The notes beneath the pieces are model-generated. The model did no database searches, was not told the DNA's origin, and worked only from the letters and a program-made list of their open reading frames with translations. A DNA stretch of 64,000 nt from Acidovorax soli (GTDB taxonomy: Bacteria; Pseudomonadota; Gammaproteobacteria; Burkholderiales; Burkholderiaceae_C), in NCBI RefSeq assembly GCF_014207955.1, contig NZ_JACHLK010000008.1, positions 1 to 64,000 of the forward strand, written 5' to 3'. Below, piece after piece: positions 1 to 7,532 of the stretch; position 1 is the first letter of the stretch; every line of letters starts with the position of its first letter. Position numbers and translations under genes: made by a program.

Positions 1-71
1 ACAGGACAGTGAAACGACTTTGCGCCGATGATAGTGCGGGTTCCCGTGTGAAAGTAGGTCATCGTCAGGCT
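1..71 (+). rRNA. rrf: 5S ribosomal RNA, 3' part
   Basis: The first 71 bases match the 3' two thirds of a betaproteobacterial 5S rRNA: the conserved block with GTGAAACGACTTTGCGCCGA, then the GATGATAGTGCGGG segment and the closing helix strand ending GTCAGGCT. The 5' strand of the closing helix lies outside the left edge, so the gene is partial. A terminator follows 12 bases later. The 16S and 23S genes of the same operon are presumably upstream of the window; this is inference from normal operon order. Confidence 0.93.
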
Positions 72-83
72 CTTACAGCCCTC

Positions 84-124
84 AAAACCCCTCAGTTCCT
101 AGCGGACTGAGGGGTTTTGTCTTT
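84..124 (+). terminator. Rho-independent terminator of the rRNA operon
   Basis: A 13-bp stem (AAAACCCCTCAGT pairing with ACTGAGGGGTTTT) with a 9-base loop runs from 84 to 117 and continues into a T-rich tract ending TCTTTT. It lies just after the 5S 3' end and ends the rrn transcript. Confidence 0.9.
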
Positions 125-216
125 TGGGTCCGCGAAAAGCACGTCGGTCTTGTTCAATACCGTAAAAAAGGGGGCCGCAGCCCCCTTGTGATCTCCGGAT
201 CCTGATCGCCCTCGCG

Positions 217-984
217 TCAGCAGCCCTGCCGCTGCCCATCCACAAAGACCAGCAATTCGCCCTTGCTGAACGCTGTCCACTCCTCGTTCACCGTGAGCGG
301 GGCTGTCACGACGATGGCCACGCGGTCCGTGGCGGTGGTCTGGGTGGCGAAATCGATGCGTACGTCCTCGTCGGACAGCTGTGCCTCACTGAACGGGTGC
401 TTGCGCTCGATGTAGTAGAGGTTCGTGGATGCATGGGCCCACAGCGCCTGCCCATTGGAGAGCAGGAAGTTGAAAGTGCCATGCGGCGCAATGCGCGCGG
501 CCAGTTCCTTCAGGGTGATGGTCAGTTCTGCAATGCTGGGCACGCTGGCATGGGACTTGGCCAGCTCCTGCATGATCCAGCAGAACGCATGCTCGCTGTC
601 CGTGTCACCCACCGGATGGAAATGCGAATGCAGGCGCGGCCGGAAGTCCTTGAGGTCGCCGTTGTGCGCGAAGACCCAGTAGCGGCCCCAGAGTTCGCGT
701 ACAAAAGGGTGGCAGTTCTGCAGGCTCACCAGGCCCTGGGTGGCCTTGCGGATATGGGCGATGACATTGCGGCTCTTGATCGGGTAGCGGCGGATCAACT
801 CGGCGACCGGCGAATCCACGGCCGGCAGGTGGTCCACGAAATGCCGCAGGCCCCGGTCCTCGAAGAAGGCGATGCCCCAGCCGTCCGCATGGTCGCCGGT
901 GTTGCCCCCACGCTGCGCAAACCCCGTGAAGCTGAAGGTCACGTCCGTGGGGGTGTTGCAGTTCATTCCAAGCAATTGGCACAT
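217..984 (-). CDS. Class II glutamine amidotransferase, YafJ type
   Basis: A 255-residue protein beginning MCQLLGMN, so that Cys2 becomes the N-terminal nucleophile after Met removal, as in Ntn-type glutamine amidotransferases (GATase_4/YafJ family). Visible active-site motifs are ADGWG (33-37), HIRKAT (77-82), HNGD (107-110) and GDTDSE (126-131). The start is fixed by the need for Cys at position 2; the reading frame is open far upstream but antisense to the neighbouring transporter. The acceptor reaction of stand-alone YafJ proteins is not established. It is the last gene on the minus strand before the rRNA operon end, 20 bases downstream of the efflux gene, so the two could be co-transcribed. 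Confidence 0.9.
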   Translation of the reverse strand: MCQLLGMNCNTPTDVTFSFTGFAQRGGNTGDHADGWGIAFFEDRGLRHFVDHLPAVDSPVAELIRRYPIKSRNVIAHIRKATQGLVSLQNCHPFVRELWGRYWVFAHNGDLKDFRPRLHSHFHPVGDTDSEHAFCWIMQELAKSHASVPSIAELTITLKELAARIAPHGTFNFLLSNGQALWAHASTNLYYIERKHPFSEAQLSDEDVRIDFATQTTATDRVAIVVTAPLTVNEEWTAFSKGELLVFVDGQRQGC

Positions 985-1004
985 GCCTGCAAGGATACCG
1001 GAGC

Positions 1005-2495
1005 TTAGCGCGGCGGGGCGGACTCCGATGGCGTTGGGGCAGGTGCCTGGCGCAGCTGCCAGGCCGCGACCATGGCCAGCGCGCACAGGGCGGTCAACAT
1101 CAGAAAGGTCTCGCCGAAGGCCGCGATGCGCGCCGGGTTGCTGGCACCCGCGGCCAGCGACGCGCCATGCGCTCCCATGCGCCACTCCAGCACGATGCCG
1201 CACAGGCTCACCCCGGCCGCTCCGCCCAGCATGCGCAGGAAGCCGATGGTGCTCGAACCTTGCGAGATCAGCGACTTGTCCAGCGGCCGCATGGCGCCCA
1301 GATTCAGCGAAGGCAGGATGAAACCCAGCCCGATGCGCCCGAGGATGGCGAACACCACCAGCATCCACAGCGGAGACCCCAGGCCCACCACGACCATGAG
1401 TCCGAAGGACAGCGCCAGCAGCGCCAGGCCGATGCTCACCAGCAGGTGTGTGGGCTGCCGGTCCGCCAGGCGGCCCACTATGGCAATGGTGATGGCCAGT
1501 ACAAAGCCCGCAGGCAGCATGATGGTGCCCACGTGTGAGGCCGACAGCTGCAGCCCGAGCTGCATGAACACCGGCAGCAGGTAGGTCGAGCCAAACAGCG
1601 CCGTGCCGTAGATGAAGGCCACGACGCTGCCCATGGCGAATTGGCGGTACTGGAACAGGCGCAGGTCCATGAGCGGCTTGCGCCCCTGCTGGAGTTGCCG
1701 GCGCTGCCAGCCGATGAACAGGCCCGTGGCCACGACCGCGCCGGCGAGCAGCAGAATGGCCTCGTGCAGGGTGCCGCCATGCAGCGCCACCAGGCCGTTG
1801 AGCAGGCACAACGTGCCGGCCGTGCCCAGTGCCAGGCCGCGCCAGTCCAGGGCTTCGCCGTTGCGGTTGGCGGCCACGCCGCCCGGTGCGGTCACGGGCA
1901 CGAACTTGTAGGCCAGCCAGATCGATGCCAGGCACAGCGGCACCACCATGAAGAAGATCGAGCGCCAGCCGAACCAATCGACCAGCAGCCCGCCAATGCT
2001 GGGGCCGATGGCCGGCGCCAGCACCACGCCCATGCCGAAGATGCCGCTGGCGCGGCCCTGCTCATGGGGCTGGAACGCATAGAGGATGATGACCGCAGGG
2101 ATGGGCTGCACCACCCCAGCGGCCAGCCCCTCGGCAACACGGGCCAGCAGCACCAGGCCGAAGTCGCGCGCCAGCCCGCCGCCGATGCCGCCGACCAGCA
2201 GCAGCAGCATGGCGCCGACATAGGTCGCACGGTAGCCATAGCGCGACAGCAGCCAGGGCGTGGTGAGCATGGATACGGTGGTCGCCACCATGAAGCCGGA
2301 GGTCACCCACTGGGCCCGCTCCTGGCCCAGCGTGAAGTAGTGGCTCATGTCCGGAATCGCCACGTTCACGATGGTCGAGGACATGATGGATGCCATGGTG
2401 CCGACCATGACCGAGAGCAGCAGCAGCCAGCGGTAGCGCTCGCCATGGCGCTCGCGCAGCGCGGCAAGGGAGCCGGAAGAAGACGGGGTTGTCAT
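1005..2495 (-). CDS. MFS drug efflux transporter, DHA2 (EmrB/QacA) family
   Basis: A 496-residue inner-membrane protein with about 14 hydrophobic segments, the normal length for DHA2 proton/drug antiporters. The first membrane segment ends in NVAIPDM (44-50), the DHA2 motif D1; the antiporter motif C is seen as GVVLAPAIGPSIGG (156-169), followed by WRSIFF. The N-terminus (about 22 residues) and C-terminal tail are cytosolic. No membrane-fusion protein (EmrA type) is adjacent, so a tripartite pump is not indicated here. Substrate unknown. The start ATG at 2495 gives a sensible N-terminus before the first membrane helix. Confidence 0.9.
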   Translation of the reverse strand: MTTPSSSGSLAALRERHGERYRWLLLLSVMVGTMASIMSSTIVNVAIPDMSHYFTLGQERAQWVTSGFMVATTVSMLTTPWLLSRYGYRATYVGAMLLLLVGGIGGGLARDFGLVLLARVAEGLAAGVVQPIPAVIILYAFQPHEQGRASGIFGMGVVLAPAIGPSIGGLLVDWFGWRSIFFMVVPLCLASIWLAYKFVPVTAPGGVAANRNGEALDWRGLALGTAGTLCLLNGLVALHGGTLHEAILLLAGAVVATGLFIGWQRRQLQQGRKPLMDLRLFQYRQFAMGSVVAFIYGTALFGSTYLLPVFMQLGLQLSASHVGTIMLPAGFVLAITIAIVGRLADRQPTHLLVSIGLALLALSFGLMVVVGLGSPLWMLVVFAILGRIGLGFILPSLNLGAMRPLDKSLISQGSSTIGFLRMLGGAAGVSLCGIVLEWRMGAHGASLAAGASNPARIAAFGETFLMLTALCALAMVAAWQLRQAPAPTPSESAPPR

Positions 2496-2615
2496 GGCTC
2501 AGGATGCAGGGCGTTGTGCAGTCGATTGCGAAGGATCGCAGCATCCTCGTTGGGAGCTGCCGATCCAGGCGAGGGCCGCCAGGTGAGGGCAGCCCCGCAA
2601 TGCCTCAGGGAGAGG

Positions 2616-2804
2616 TCAGGTCCGTTCGGACCACAGCTTGCCGCCCGTGGCCCAGTTCTCGCGCTTGATGTCGGTGATCAGGATGTCCACCGATTCGGGC
2701 GAGCCGCCCAGCACCTCCACGGACACGCGCGTGATCTCTTCGACCAGCTTGCGCTTTTGTTCGACCGTGCGGCCTTCCATCATTTCGACGTGGTACGTGG
2801 GCAT
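2616..2804 (-). CDS. 4-oxalocrotonate tautomerase family protein, DmpI-like
   Basis: A 62-residue protein starting MPTYHVEM. Removal of Met leaves the catalytic Pro1 of the tautomerase superfamily, and Arg11 is present (Arg12 of the precursor). The position of canonical Arg39 holds Asp within SVDILITD, and the C-terminal part reads RENWATGG, as in the DmpI-like branch rather than in XylH-type enzymes. The small size fits a hexamer of short subunits. It is a single gene between the efflux pump and a CWC protein with no aromatic pathway genes beside it, so its substrate cannot be inferred. Confidence 0.85.
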   Translation of the reverse strand: MPTYHVEMMEGRTVEQKRKLVEEITRVSVEVLGGSPESVDILITDIKRENWATGGKLWSERT

Positions 2805-2845
2805 GGTGTGCTTTCTTCAGGAAAAAGGGTTGTGCAAACCGCAAA

Positions 2846-3103
2846 TCATATCGGCTGAGGGGCCGGAGGCCCGGCCGCTGCCGCACTGCCGGTGGGCTCG
2901 CGCGCACACACCGGGCAGATGCAAGTGAGGCCCCGCTGCCCGGCAGGCAGGCGTGCCAGTGCCGTGGGCGATACCGGGGTGTGCATGCACCAGCAGTCTT
3001 CTATGGGGCGGCCGGCCGTGACTGCGCACTGGTTGGGCTGGCCGCACAGGGGGCACTGGGACGGGCCGGTGGGCGCGAGGGCGTCGTGGGACATGGCCTG
3101 CAC
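2846..3103 (-). CDS. Cysteine-rich CWC family protein
   Basis: An 85-residue small protein with eight cysteines: a CPLC knuckle at 17-20, Cys26, the family signature CWC at 37-39 and CICPVC at 61-66. The spacing suggests one or two bound zinc ions. Function is unknown for the family. ATG at 3103 and ATG at 3094 (giving MSHDAL) are both possible starts; neither has a clear Shine-Dalgarno sequence. The C-terminal tail is Ala/Pro-rich and probably disordered. Confidence 0.75.
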   Translation of the reverse strand: MQAMSHDALAPTGPSQCPLCGQPNQCAVTAGRPIEDCWCMHTPVSPTALARLPAGQRGLTCICPVCAREPTGSAAAAGPPAPQPI

Positions 3104-3244
3104 AGTGTAGGCGCTGCCCGTGCCTGGCGGGGCATCTGCCCACGACCCTTACCCTTTGACTTGGGGCAGATGCCCGGTTCAGCCCGCGCCGCGCTGGTGT
3201 GCAGCTGGCTAGAATGGAACGCACTTGCAAGGGTAAAAAATACA

Positions 3245-4015
3245 ATGTCCACCATTGCTGCCAAAGTCCAGTCCCAGATTTCCGAGCTGATCATCAGCGG
3301 CCAGTTCAAGCCCGGCACCCGCCTCGACGAGCGCGTGCTGGCCGAGCGTTTCAACGTGTCGCGCACCCCCGTGCGCGAGGCCTTGCGCCAATTGGCGGCG
3401 CGCGGGCTCACCCAGCTCTTGCCCATGCGCGGCGTGGTCGTCATGGAAATCAGCGTCAAGGAGCTGGCGGAGATCCTGCATGCCGACTGCGAGCTGGAGG
3501 CCATGTGCGCGCGCCTGGCTGCCGAGTCCATGACCACCATGGAAAAAGCCGAACTGCGCTACATCCATGAGCGCTCCAACGAGTACGTGGCAGCGGGTGA
3601 CCTCGACAAGTACCTCGAGGCCAATCGCGAGCTGCATCGCCTGATCCTCGAAGGCGCGCACAACGCGGTGATCAGCAGCATGGTGGGCGAGATCCGCGAT
3701 CGCCTGAGCCCTTACCGCCAATACCACCCGGCCGAGACGGACCGCCTGGTGACATCGCACGATGCCCACAAGGAGATCGTCGACGCCATTGCCGAGGGCC
3801 ATGGCGAGAAGGCCTACCTGGCCATGCGCGCACACAACGCGCACCTGGGCAATGCCGCGCTGCGGGCGCTGCGCCAGGCGAAGGAAGCCGAAGGCGCCGT
3901 GGAGCAAGCCCCTCCTGCGCCACCGGCGGGCAAGCGTGGCCGGCCGAAAGCCGCGCCCGCGGTGAAAGCCATCGCCCCCGCCCGTGCACGCCGGGCAAAA
4001 AAGTCCGAAGGATAA
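3245..4015 (+). CDS. GntR-family regulator (FCD subfamily) with basic C-terminal tail
   Basis: A 256-residue regulator. Residues 5-70 form the winged helix-turn-helix with the typical SRTPVREALRQL (39-50). Residues about 75-215 are an all-helical FCD ligand domain with candidate metal ligands His131, His175 and His197. The last 30 residues are Pro/Ala/Lys/Arg-rich and contain KRGRPK (230-235), an AT-hook-like motif not usual in the family. The ATG follows AAGGG with 10 bases spacing. It stands at the head of a catabolic cluster, and palindromes of the FCD operator type lie over four promoters nearby, the first beginning 12 bases after its own stop codon. I infer that it represses these promoters until an acid metabolite binds. 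Confidence 0.92.
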   Translation: MSTIAAKVQSQISELIISGQFKPGTRLDERVLAERFNVSRTPVREALRQLAARGLTQLLPMRGVVVMEISVKELAEILHADCELEAMCARLAAESMTTMEKAELRYIHERSNEYVAAGDLDKYLEANRELHRLILEGAHNAVISSMVGEIRDRLSPYRQYHPAETDRLVTSHDAHKEIVDAIAEGHGEKAYLAMRAHNAHLGNAALRALRQAKEAEGAVEQAPPAPPAGKRGRPKAAPAVKAIAPARARRAKKSEG

Positions 4016-4026
4016 AGTACCCACAG

Positions 4027-4048
4027 ATCGTTTGGTATACCAAACGAT
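4027..4048. promoter_or_regulatory. Operator 1 of the GntR regulon (22-bp perfect palindrome)
   Basis: The core CGTTTGGTATACCAAACG (4029-4046) is a perfect palindrome and extends one AT pair and one TA pair on each side, 22 bp in all. It matches the TTGGTATACCAA operator class of FCD-type GntR regulators such as UxuR/ExuR. A TAGAAT -10 element lies at 4059-4064, so the palindrome covers the place of the -35 element. It stands upstream of the RutE-like gene. Confidence 0.88.
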
Positions 4049-4058
4049 GAAATTCACC

Positions 4059-4064
4059 TAGAAT
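4059..4064 (+). promoter_or_regulatory. Probable -10 element of the RutE-like gene promoter
   Basis: TAGAAT, 10 bases after operator 1. The region that would hold the -35 box (about 4036-4041) is inside the operator and is poorly conserved, so bound repressor would exclude polymerase. If this is the promoter, the transcript has a leader of about 190 bases before the ATG at 4262; that leader shows no convincing gene. Confidence 0.5.
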
Positions 4065-4261
4065 CGCAGCAGCTTCTCCGAAAGGTGCTGTGCCGGCCTG
4101 CACGCGTTGCGTCCCTGTGTCGCGGGCCGGGCTGCCAGGCCATGGGCCGCTGGCATGCCCTGCGCCATCCTTCTGCGGCTTGCGCGCGCGCTGTTCGGCC
4201 GTGGCGGGGCCGGCACCCGACGGAGTCGCTCGCACGGTTCAACTTCGGCAAGGATGTGGTG

Positions 4262-4846
4262 ATGCTCGACAAGGCTGGCATGGATGCGCTTTTTCATGGC
4301 GCACGTTCGCACAACGGATTTCTGGACAGACCGGTGCCCGAGGCACTGCTGCGGGATCTGTATGACCTGGTGAAGTGGGGGCCGACCAGCGCCAACTGCT
4401 CACCCCAGCGCATCCTTTTCCTGGCCACCCCCGAAGCCAAGGCGCGCCTGCTGCCCGCACTCAGCCCGGGCAATGTGGCCAAGACGACCTCGGCGCCCGT
4501 GACCTGCATCCTGGCCTATGACCGGCGCTTCCACGAGCATGCCGAGGCCTTGTTCCCGCACAACCCTGGCCTGTACAGCAGCTTCGCCCGTGACGAGCGC
4601 CACGCCGAGACCACGGCGTTTCGCAACGCCACCCTGCAGGCCGGTTACTTCATTCTGGCCGCCCGGGCGCTCGGGCTCGATTGCGGCCCCATGTCCGGCT
4701 TCGACGAAGCACTGGTCAACCAGACCTTCTTCCCGGACGGCCGCTGCCGCGTGAATTTTTTGTGCAACCTGGGGCAGGGCGATTCCGCCAGGCTTTTCGG
4801 TCGGCTGCCGCGGCTGGCGTTCGAGCAGGCCTGCTCGGTGCTGTAG
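4262..4846 (+). CDS. RutE/HadB-like nitroreductase family protein (malonic semialdehyde reductase type)
   Basis: A 194-residue flavoprotein closely resembling E. coli RutE along its whole length, with the FMN-binding segment KWGPTSANCSPQR (38-50), then ALSPGN, the TAFRNATLQA helix, GLDCGPMSGFD and a C-terminal GRLPRLAFEQACSVL. RutE reduces malonic semialdehyde to 3-hydroxypropionate with NAD(P)H; other members reduce nitro groups or quinones. ATG 4262 is chosen because AAGGA stands 7 bases upstream; the frame stays open to 4085 but that extension is low-complexity Arg/Pro and unlike the family. No rutA, rutB or rutF is present, so the substrate here may be another semialdehyde or enoyl compound. 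Probably controlled by operator 1. Confidence 0.87.
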   Translation: MLDKAGMDALFHGARSHNGFLDRPVPEALLRDLYDLVKWGPTSANCSPQRILFLATPEAKARLLPALSPGNVAKTTSAPVTCILAYDRRFHEHAEALFPHNPGLYSSFARDERHAETTAFRNATLQAGYFILAARALGLDCGPMSGFDEALVNQTFFPDGRCRVNFLCNLGQGDSARLFGRLPRLAFEQACSVL

Positions 4847-4890
4847 GCCGGGACACCTCCTGCATTGCCCGCAGTGAGGGATAGCACTCG

Positions 4891-4919
4891 TTGAAGTTGT
4901 GTATTTTATTGTGTATTCT
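4891..4919 (+). promoter_or_regulatory. Sigma-70 promoter of the TctC operon
   Basis: TTGAAG (4891-4896) and TATTCT (4914-4919) are separated by exactly 17 bases in an AT-rich stretch that stands out from the GC-rich surroundings. The GntR palindrome begins at the last base of the -10 element, the classic arrangement for repression by blocking initiation. Confidence 0.75.
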
Positions 4920-4930
4920 TGGTATACCAA
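4919..4930. promoter_or_regulatory. Operator 2 of the GntR regulon
   Basis: TTGGTATACCAA, a perfect 12-bp palindrome identical to the core of operators 1 and 3. It overlaps the start-site region of the TctC promoter and ends 20 bases before the ATG at 4951. Confidence 0.85.
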
Positions 4931-4950
4931 ATAAAAACGAAAGGATGACA

Positions 4951-5907
4951 ATGTACCGAGCACTCGCAGGAATCGCCCTGGCCTTGTGTGCCGCCACCGG
5001 CTTCGCACAGACCTGGTCGGCCAAGCCCATCACCATCATCGTGCCCTTCGGCGCGGGGGGAAACACCGACACCATCGCGCGCCTTACGGCCAGCCACCTC
5101 ACCAAGGCGCTGGGCACGTCCGTGGTGGTGGACAACCGGCCCGGGGCCTCGGGTCTCATCGCCGCCAAGCAGGTGCTCGGGGCCCCGGCCGACGGCTACA
5201 CGCTGTTCATGGCCACGGCCACGCAGATGGTCACGGCGCCCTTCGTGAACCCGAACTTCAACTACGACCCCGCCAAGGACTTCGCTCCGGTGGTGAACAT
5301 CGGTGCCAACGCCTTCGTGATCGCCACCAAGTCCGCGCTGCCGGTGAAGAACCTGGGGGAACTGGTGGCCCTGGCCAAACAGCAACCCGGCAAGCTCAGC
5401 TATGGCAGCGGAGGCACGGCGGCCCTCACCCACCTGTCGGCCTACATCTTCACCAAACGGGCCGAGATCGACATGGTGCATGTCCCCTACCGGGGCGGGG
5501 CGCCGGCCATGACGGACCTGCTGGGCGGCGTGATCGACATGTACTCGGCCAGCCCGTCCGAAGTGATCTCGCAGGCGAACGGGGGAAAGATCCGCTTGCT
5601 TGCCATCTCCAGCGCCACACGCTCCAAGGAACTGCCGAATGTGCCGACCATCGCCGAGACCTTTCCCGGCCATGAAGTCACTACCTGGAATGGCCTCGTG
5701 GCCCGCGCCGGCACGCCGCCGGAGGTGCTCGACCGCATCGCCACCGAGGTCCTGCGCATGAAGGACGACCCCGTGGCCGTGCAAAAGCTCGAAGAAGCGG
5801 GCGTGGTGCCGCTGTTCACCCCCCGCGCCGCATTCGGTGCACAGATCCAGCGCGAGCTGCTGATGTGGGGCAAGGTGCTCAAGAACTCCGGGATCCGCGC
5901 CGAATGA
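4951..5907 (+). CDS. Bug/TctC-family periplasmic substrate-binding protein
   Basis: A 318-residue protein with a signal peptide of about 20 residues ending GFAQ, then the Bug-family opening KPITIIVPFGAGGNTD and VVDNRPGASG. Bug proteins bind carboxylates or aromatic acids in the periplasm and usually feed TctAB permeases. No tctA or tctB is nearby, which is common for the expanded Bug family of Burkholderiales. ATG 4951 is chosen because GAAAGGA precedes it by 5 bases; ATG 4945 would overlap the Shine-Dalgarno sequence. It leads an operon with the next two genes (gaps of 43 and 39 bases) and lies directly behind operator 2. Confidence 0.9.
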   Translation: MYRALAGIALALCAATGFAQTWSAKPITIIVPFGAGGNTDTIARLTASHLTKALGTSVVVDNRPGASGLIAAKQVLGAPADGYTLFMATATQMVTAPFVNPNFNYDPAKDFAPVVNIGANAFVIATKSALPVKNLGELVALAKQQPGKLSYGSGGTAALTHLSAYIFTKRAEIDMVHVPYRGGAPAMTDLLGGVIDMYSASPSEVISQANGGKIRLLAISSATRSKELPNVPTIAETFPGHEVTTWNGLVARAGTPPEVLDRIATEVLRMKDDPVAVQKLEEAGVVPLFTPRAAFGAQIQRELLMWGKVLKNSGIRAE

Positions 5908-5950
5908 GGCCGCGGTCCCCAGCTGCATGAATTCAAGGAAGGAAACTGCA

Positions 5951-6877
5951 ATGAACTGGTTTGGAATTGCCACCTACATGGCGGGAGGCTCGTCGCCGCG
6001 CATGGGCCTGGTGGTCGACAATGTGATCTACGATGCGCAAGCCGCCGTGCAGGCGGTCACGCCCGCCGCACCGGCCGTGCCCGTGGACCTCTGGGGGCTG
6101 CTGGCGCAGTGGGATGCATCCGCCGCCACGCTCCAGGCCCTGGAATCGGCTGCGCTGGCCATCCGCCTGGGGCGCGTCCAGCTGCCGCGGCAAGAGGGGG
6201 CGCTGGCCGTTCCCTATGCGCCCGCCCGCATCTTCGCGACGGCCTCCAACTACTACGAGCATGCCGCGGAGATGGGCACCCAACTGGCCGCGCGCAGCGA
6301 GAGTTCGCCCTATATCTTCATGAAGGCCGAGACCAGCGTGACGCCCACGAAGAGTGCCGTCGTCATGCCCGCGAGCACGATGAAGCTCGATTGGGAGGTG
6401 GAGCTGGCGGTGGTCATCGGCCGCGGTGGCCGGCACATTGCGCAGGAGGATGCCTACGCGCACATCGCCGGCTACACGGTGATCAACGACATCAGCGCCC
6501 GCGACCTCACGCGCCGCACGGACTACCCCTTCTCGCACGACTGGTTCCGCGGCAAGAGCTTCGACACCTTCGCGCCGCTGGGTCCCTGGTTCGTGCCCCG
6601 CGATTGCGTGGGGGACCCGATGGACCTGCGCATGCAACTCACGGTCAACGGCGAGAGCATGCAGGATGCGAGCACCCAGGGCATGATCTTCAACATTGCC
6701 GAACAGATCGCCTACCTGTCGAGCATCCTTACGCTCAAGCCGGGCGACCTGATCGCCACGGGAACGCCCACGGGCGTGGGCATGGGGCGTGGCCTGTTCC
6801 TCAAGCCGGGCGACGTGATGGTGGCCTCGATCGCGCAGATCGGCTCCATCGAGAACCATGTCACGGCAGCGCCCTGA
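5951..6877 (+). CDS. Fumarylacetoacetate hydrolase family protein
   Basis: A 308-residue enzyme of the FAH superfamily. Divalent-metal ligands are visible as Glu149 and Glu151 in DWEVELAVVIG and Asp180 in VINDISARD; the substrate-loop motif GKSFDTFAPLGPW is at 201-213 and IATGTPTGVG lies near the C-terminus. Members hydrolyse, hydrate or decarboxylate 2-oxo acids arising from ring cleavage. Length and the N-terminal domain resemble the ureidoglycolate-lyase/acylpyruvase branch rather than true fumarylacetoacetase. ATG 5951 is preferred over ATG 5927 because AGGAAGGAAA precedes it. Second gene of the operon behind operator 2; it probably acts after the VOC enzyme encoded next. Confidence 0.88.
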   Translation: MNWFGIATYMAGGSSPRMGLVVDNVIYDAQAAVQAVTPAAPAVPVDLWGLLAQWDASAATLQALESAALAIRLGRVQLPRQEGALAVPYAPARIFATASNYYEHAAEMGTQLAARSESSPYIFMKAETSVTPTKSAVVMPASTMKLDWEVELAVVIGRGGRHIAQEDAYAHIAGYTVINDISARDLTRRTDYPFSHDWFRGKSFDTFAPLGPWFVPRDCVGDPMDLRMQLTVNGESMQDASTQGMIFNIAEQIAYLSSILTLKPGDLIATGTPTGVGMGRGLFLKPGDVMVASIAQIGSIENHVTAAP

Positions 6878-6916
6878 ACAGCGCGCGCCACAGATTCACA
6901 CGCAACGGAGTTCGCC

Positions 6917-7468
6917 ATGGAAAAGCTCAAACCCCGCCGCCTCGGGCACATCGTGCTCATGGTGCGCGATATCCAGAAGTCGGCCAGGTTCTATACCGAG
7001 GTGCTGGGCCTCGAAGTCTCGGACTGGATTGGCGAGAACATGGTCTTTCTGCGCGCCGGGACGGACCACCATGACCTCGCGCTCGCGCAGCTGCCCGCCG
7101 ACTCGCCGGACTTGAACGACCTGCCGCGCTACTCGCGGCCGGGTCTGGAACATTTCTCCTACCTCATCGACAGCCTGGAGGAAATGGAGCGCTCGGTGCG
7201 GGTGCTGCAGGCGCACGGTGTGGAAATCGTGCGCGGCATCGGCCGCCACGGGCCGGGCAACAACCTCTTCCTGGTGTTCAAGGACCCCGATGGCAACAAC
7301 GTCGAGGTCTACTGCGACATGACGCAGATCCCGCAGGATGGCCGGCACCAGGCCGAGGTCTGGGAGCGCAACCTGGAGAGTTTTGACCAGTACCGGCTCG
7401 AACGCTTCGTCGTGCCCCCACCACCGCATCTGGTGGCTTCAAAGACCGGGGGGGACAAGGCCTCCTGA
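6917..7468 (+). CDS. VOC-superfamily protein, extradiol-dioxygenase-like
   Basis: A 183-residue protein with two beta-alpha-beta-beta-beta modules. The metal triad of type I extradiol dioxygenases and glyoxalases is apparent: His11 in LGHIVLMV, His79 in GLEHFSYLI and Glu130 in DPDGNNVEVYCD. The last module strand and the tail FDQYRLERF resemble the ends of ring-cleavage dioxygenases, but the protein is shorter than catechol 2,3-dioxygenase (about 300 residues). Third gene of the TctC operon; with the FAH-family gene before it, ring cleavage followed by cleavage of the 2-oxo product is the obvious hypothesis. Isomerase or lyase activity is not excluded. Confidence 0.82.
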   Translation: MEKLKPRRLGHIVLMVRDIQKSARFYTEVLGLEVSDWIGENMVFLRAGTDHHDLALAQLPADSPDLNDLPRYSRPGLEHFSYLIDSLEEMERSVRVLQAHGVEIVRGIGRHGPGNNLFLVFKDPDGNNVEVYCDMTQIPQDGRHQAEVWERNLESFDQYRLERFVVPPPPHLVASKTGGDKAS

Positions 7469-7487
7469 GCGGTCACAGAGAGAGGAA

Positions 7488-7518
7488 AAAGGCGGTGCTC
7501 CCGAGGGGTACCGCCTTT
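7488..7518. terminator. Bidirectional terminator between convergent operons
   Basis: AAAGGCGGT (7488-7496) pairs with ACCGCCTTT (7510-7518) around a 13-base loop. It lies between the 3' ends of the VOC operon and the oppositely directed dehydrogenase. The T tracts are short (three T in the stem, then GGCTTT), so strength is uncertain. Confidence 0.65.
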
Positions 7519-7532
7519 GGCTTTACAGGTCC

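Noticed and set aside
4085..4261. N-terminal extension of the RutE-like protein
   Set aside because: The residues are Arg/Pro/Cys-rich and unrelated to the family, and a Shine-Dalgarno sequence precedes ATG 4262.
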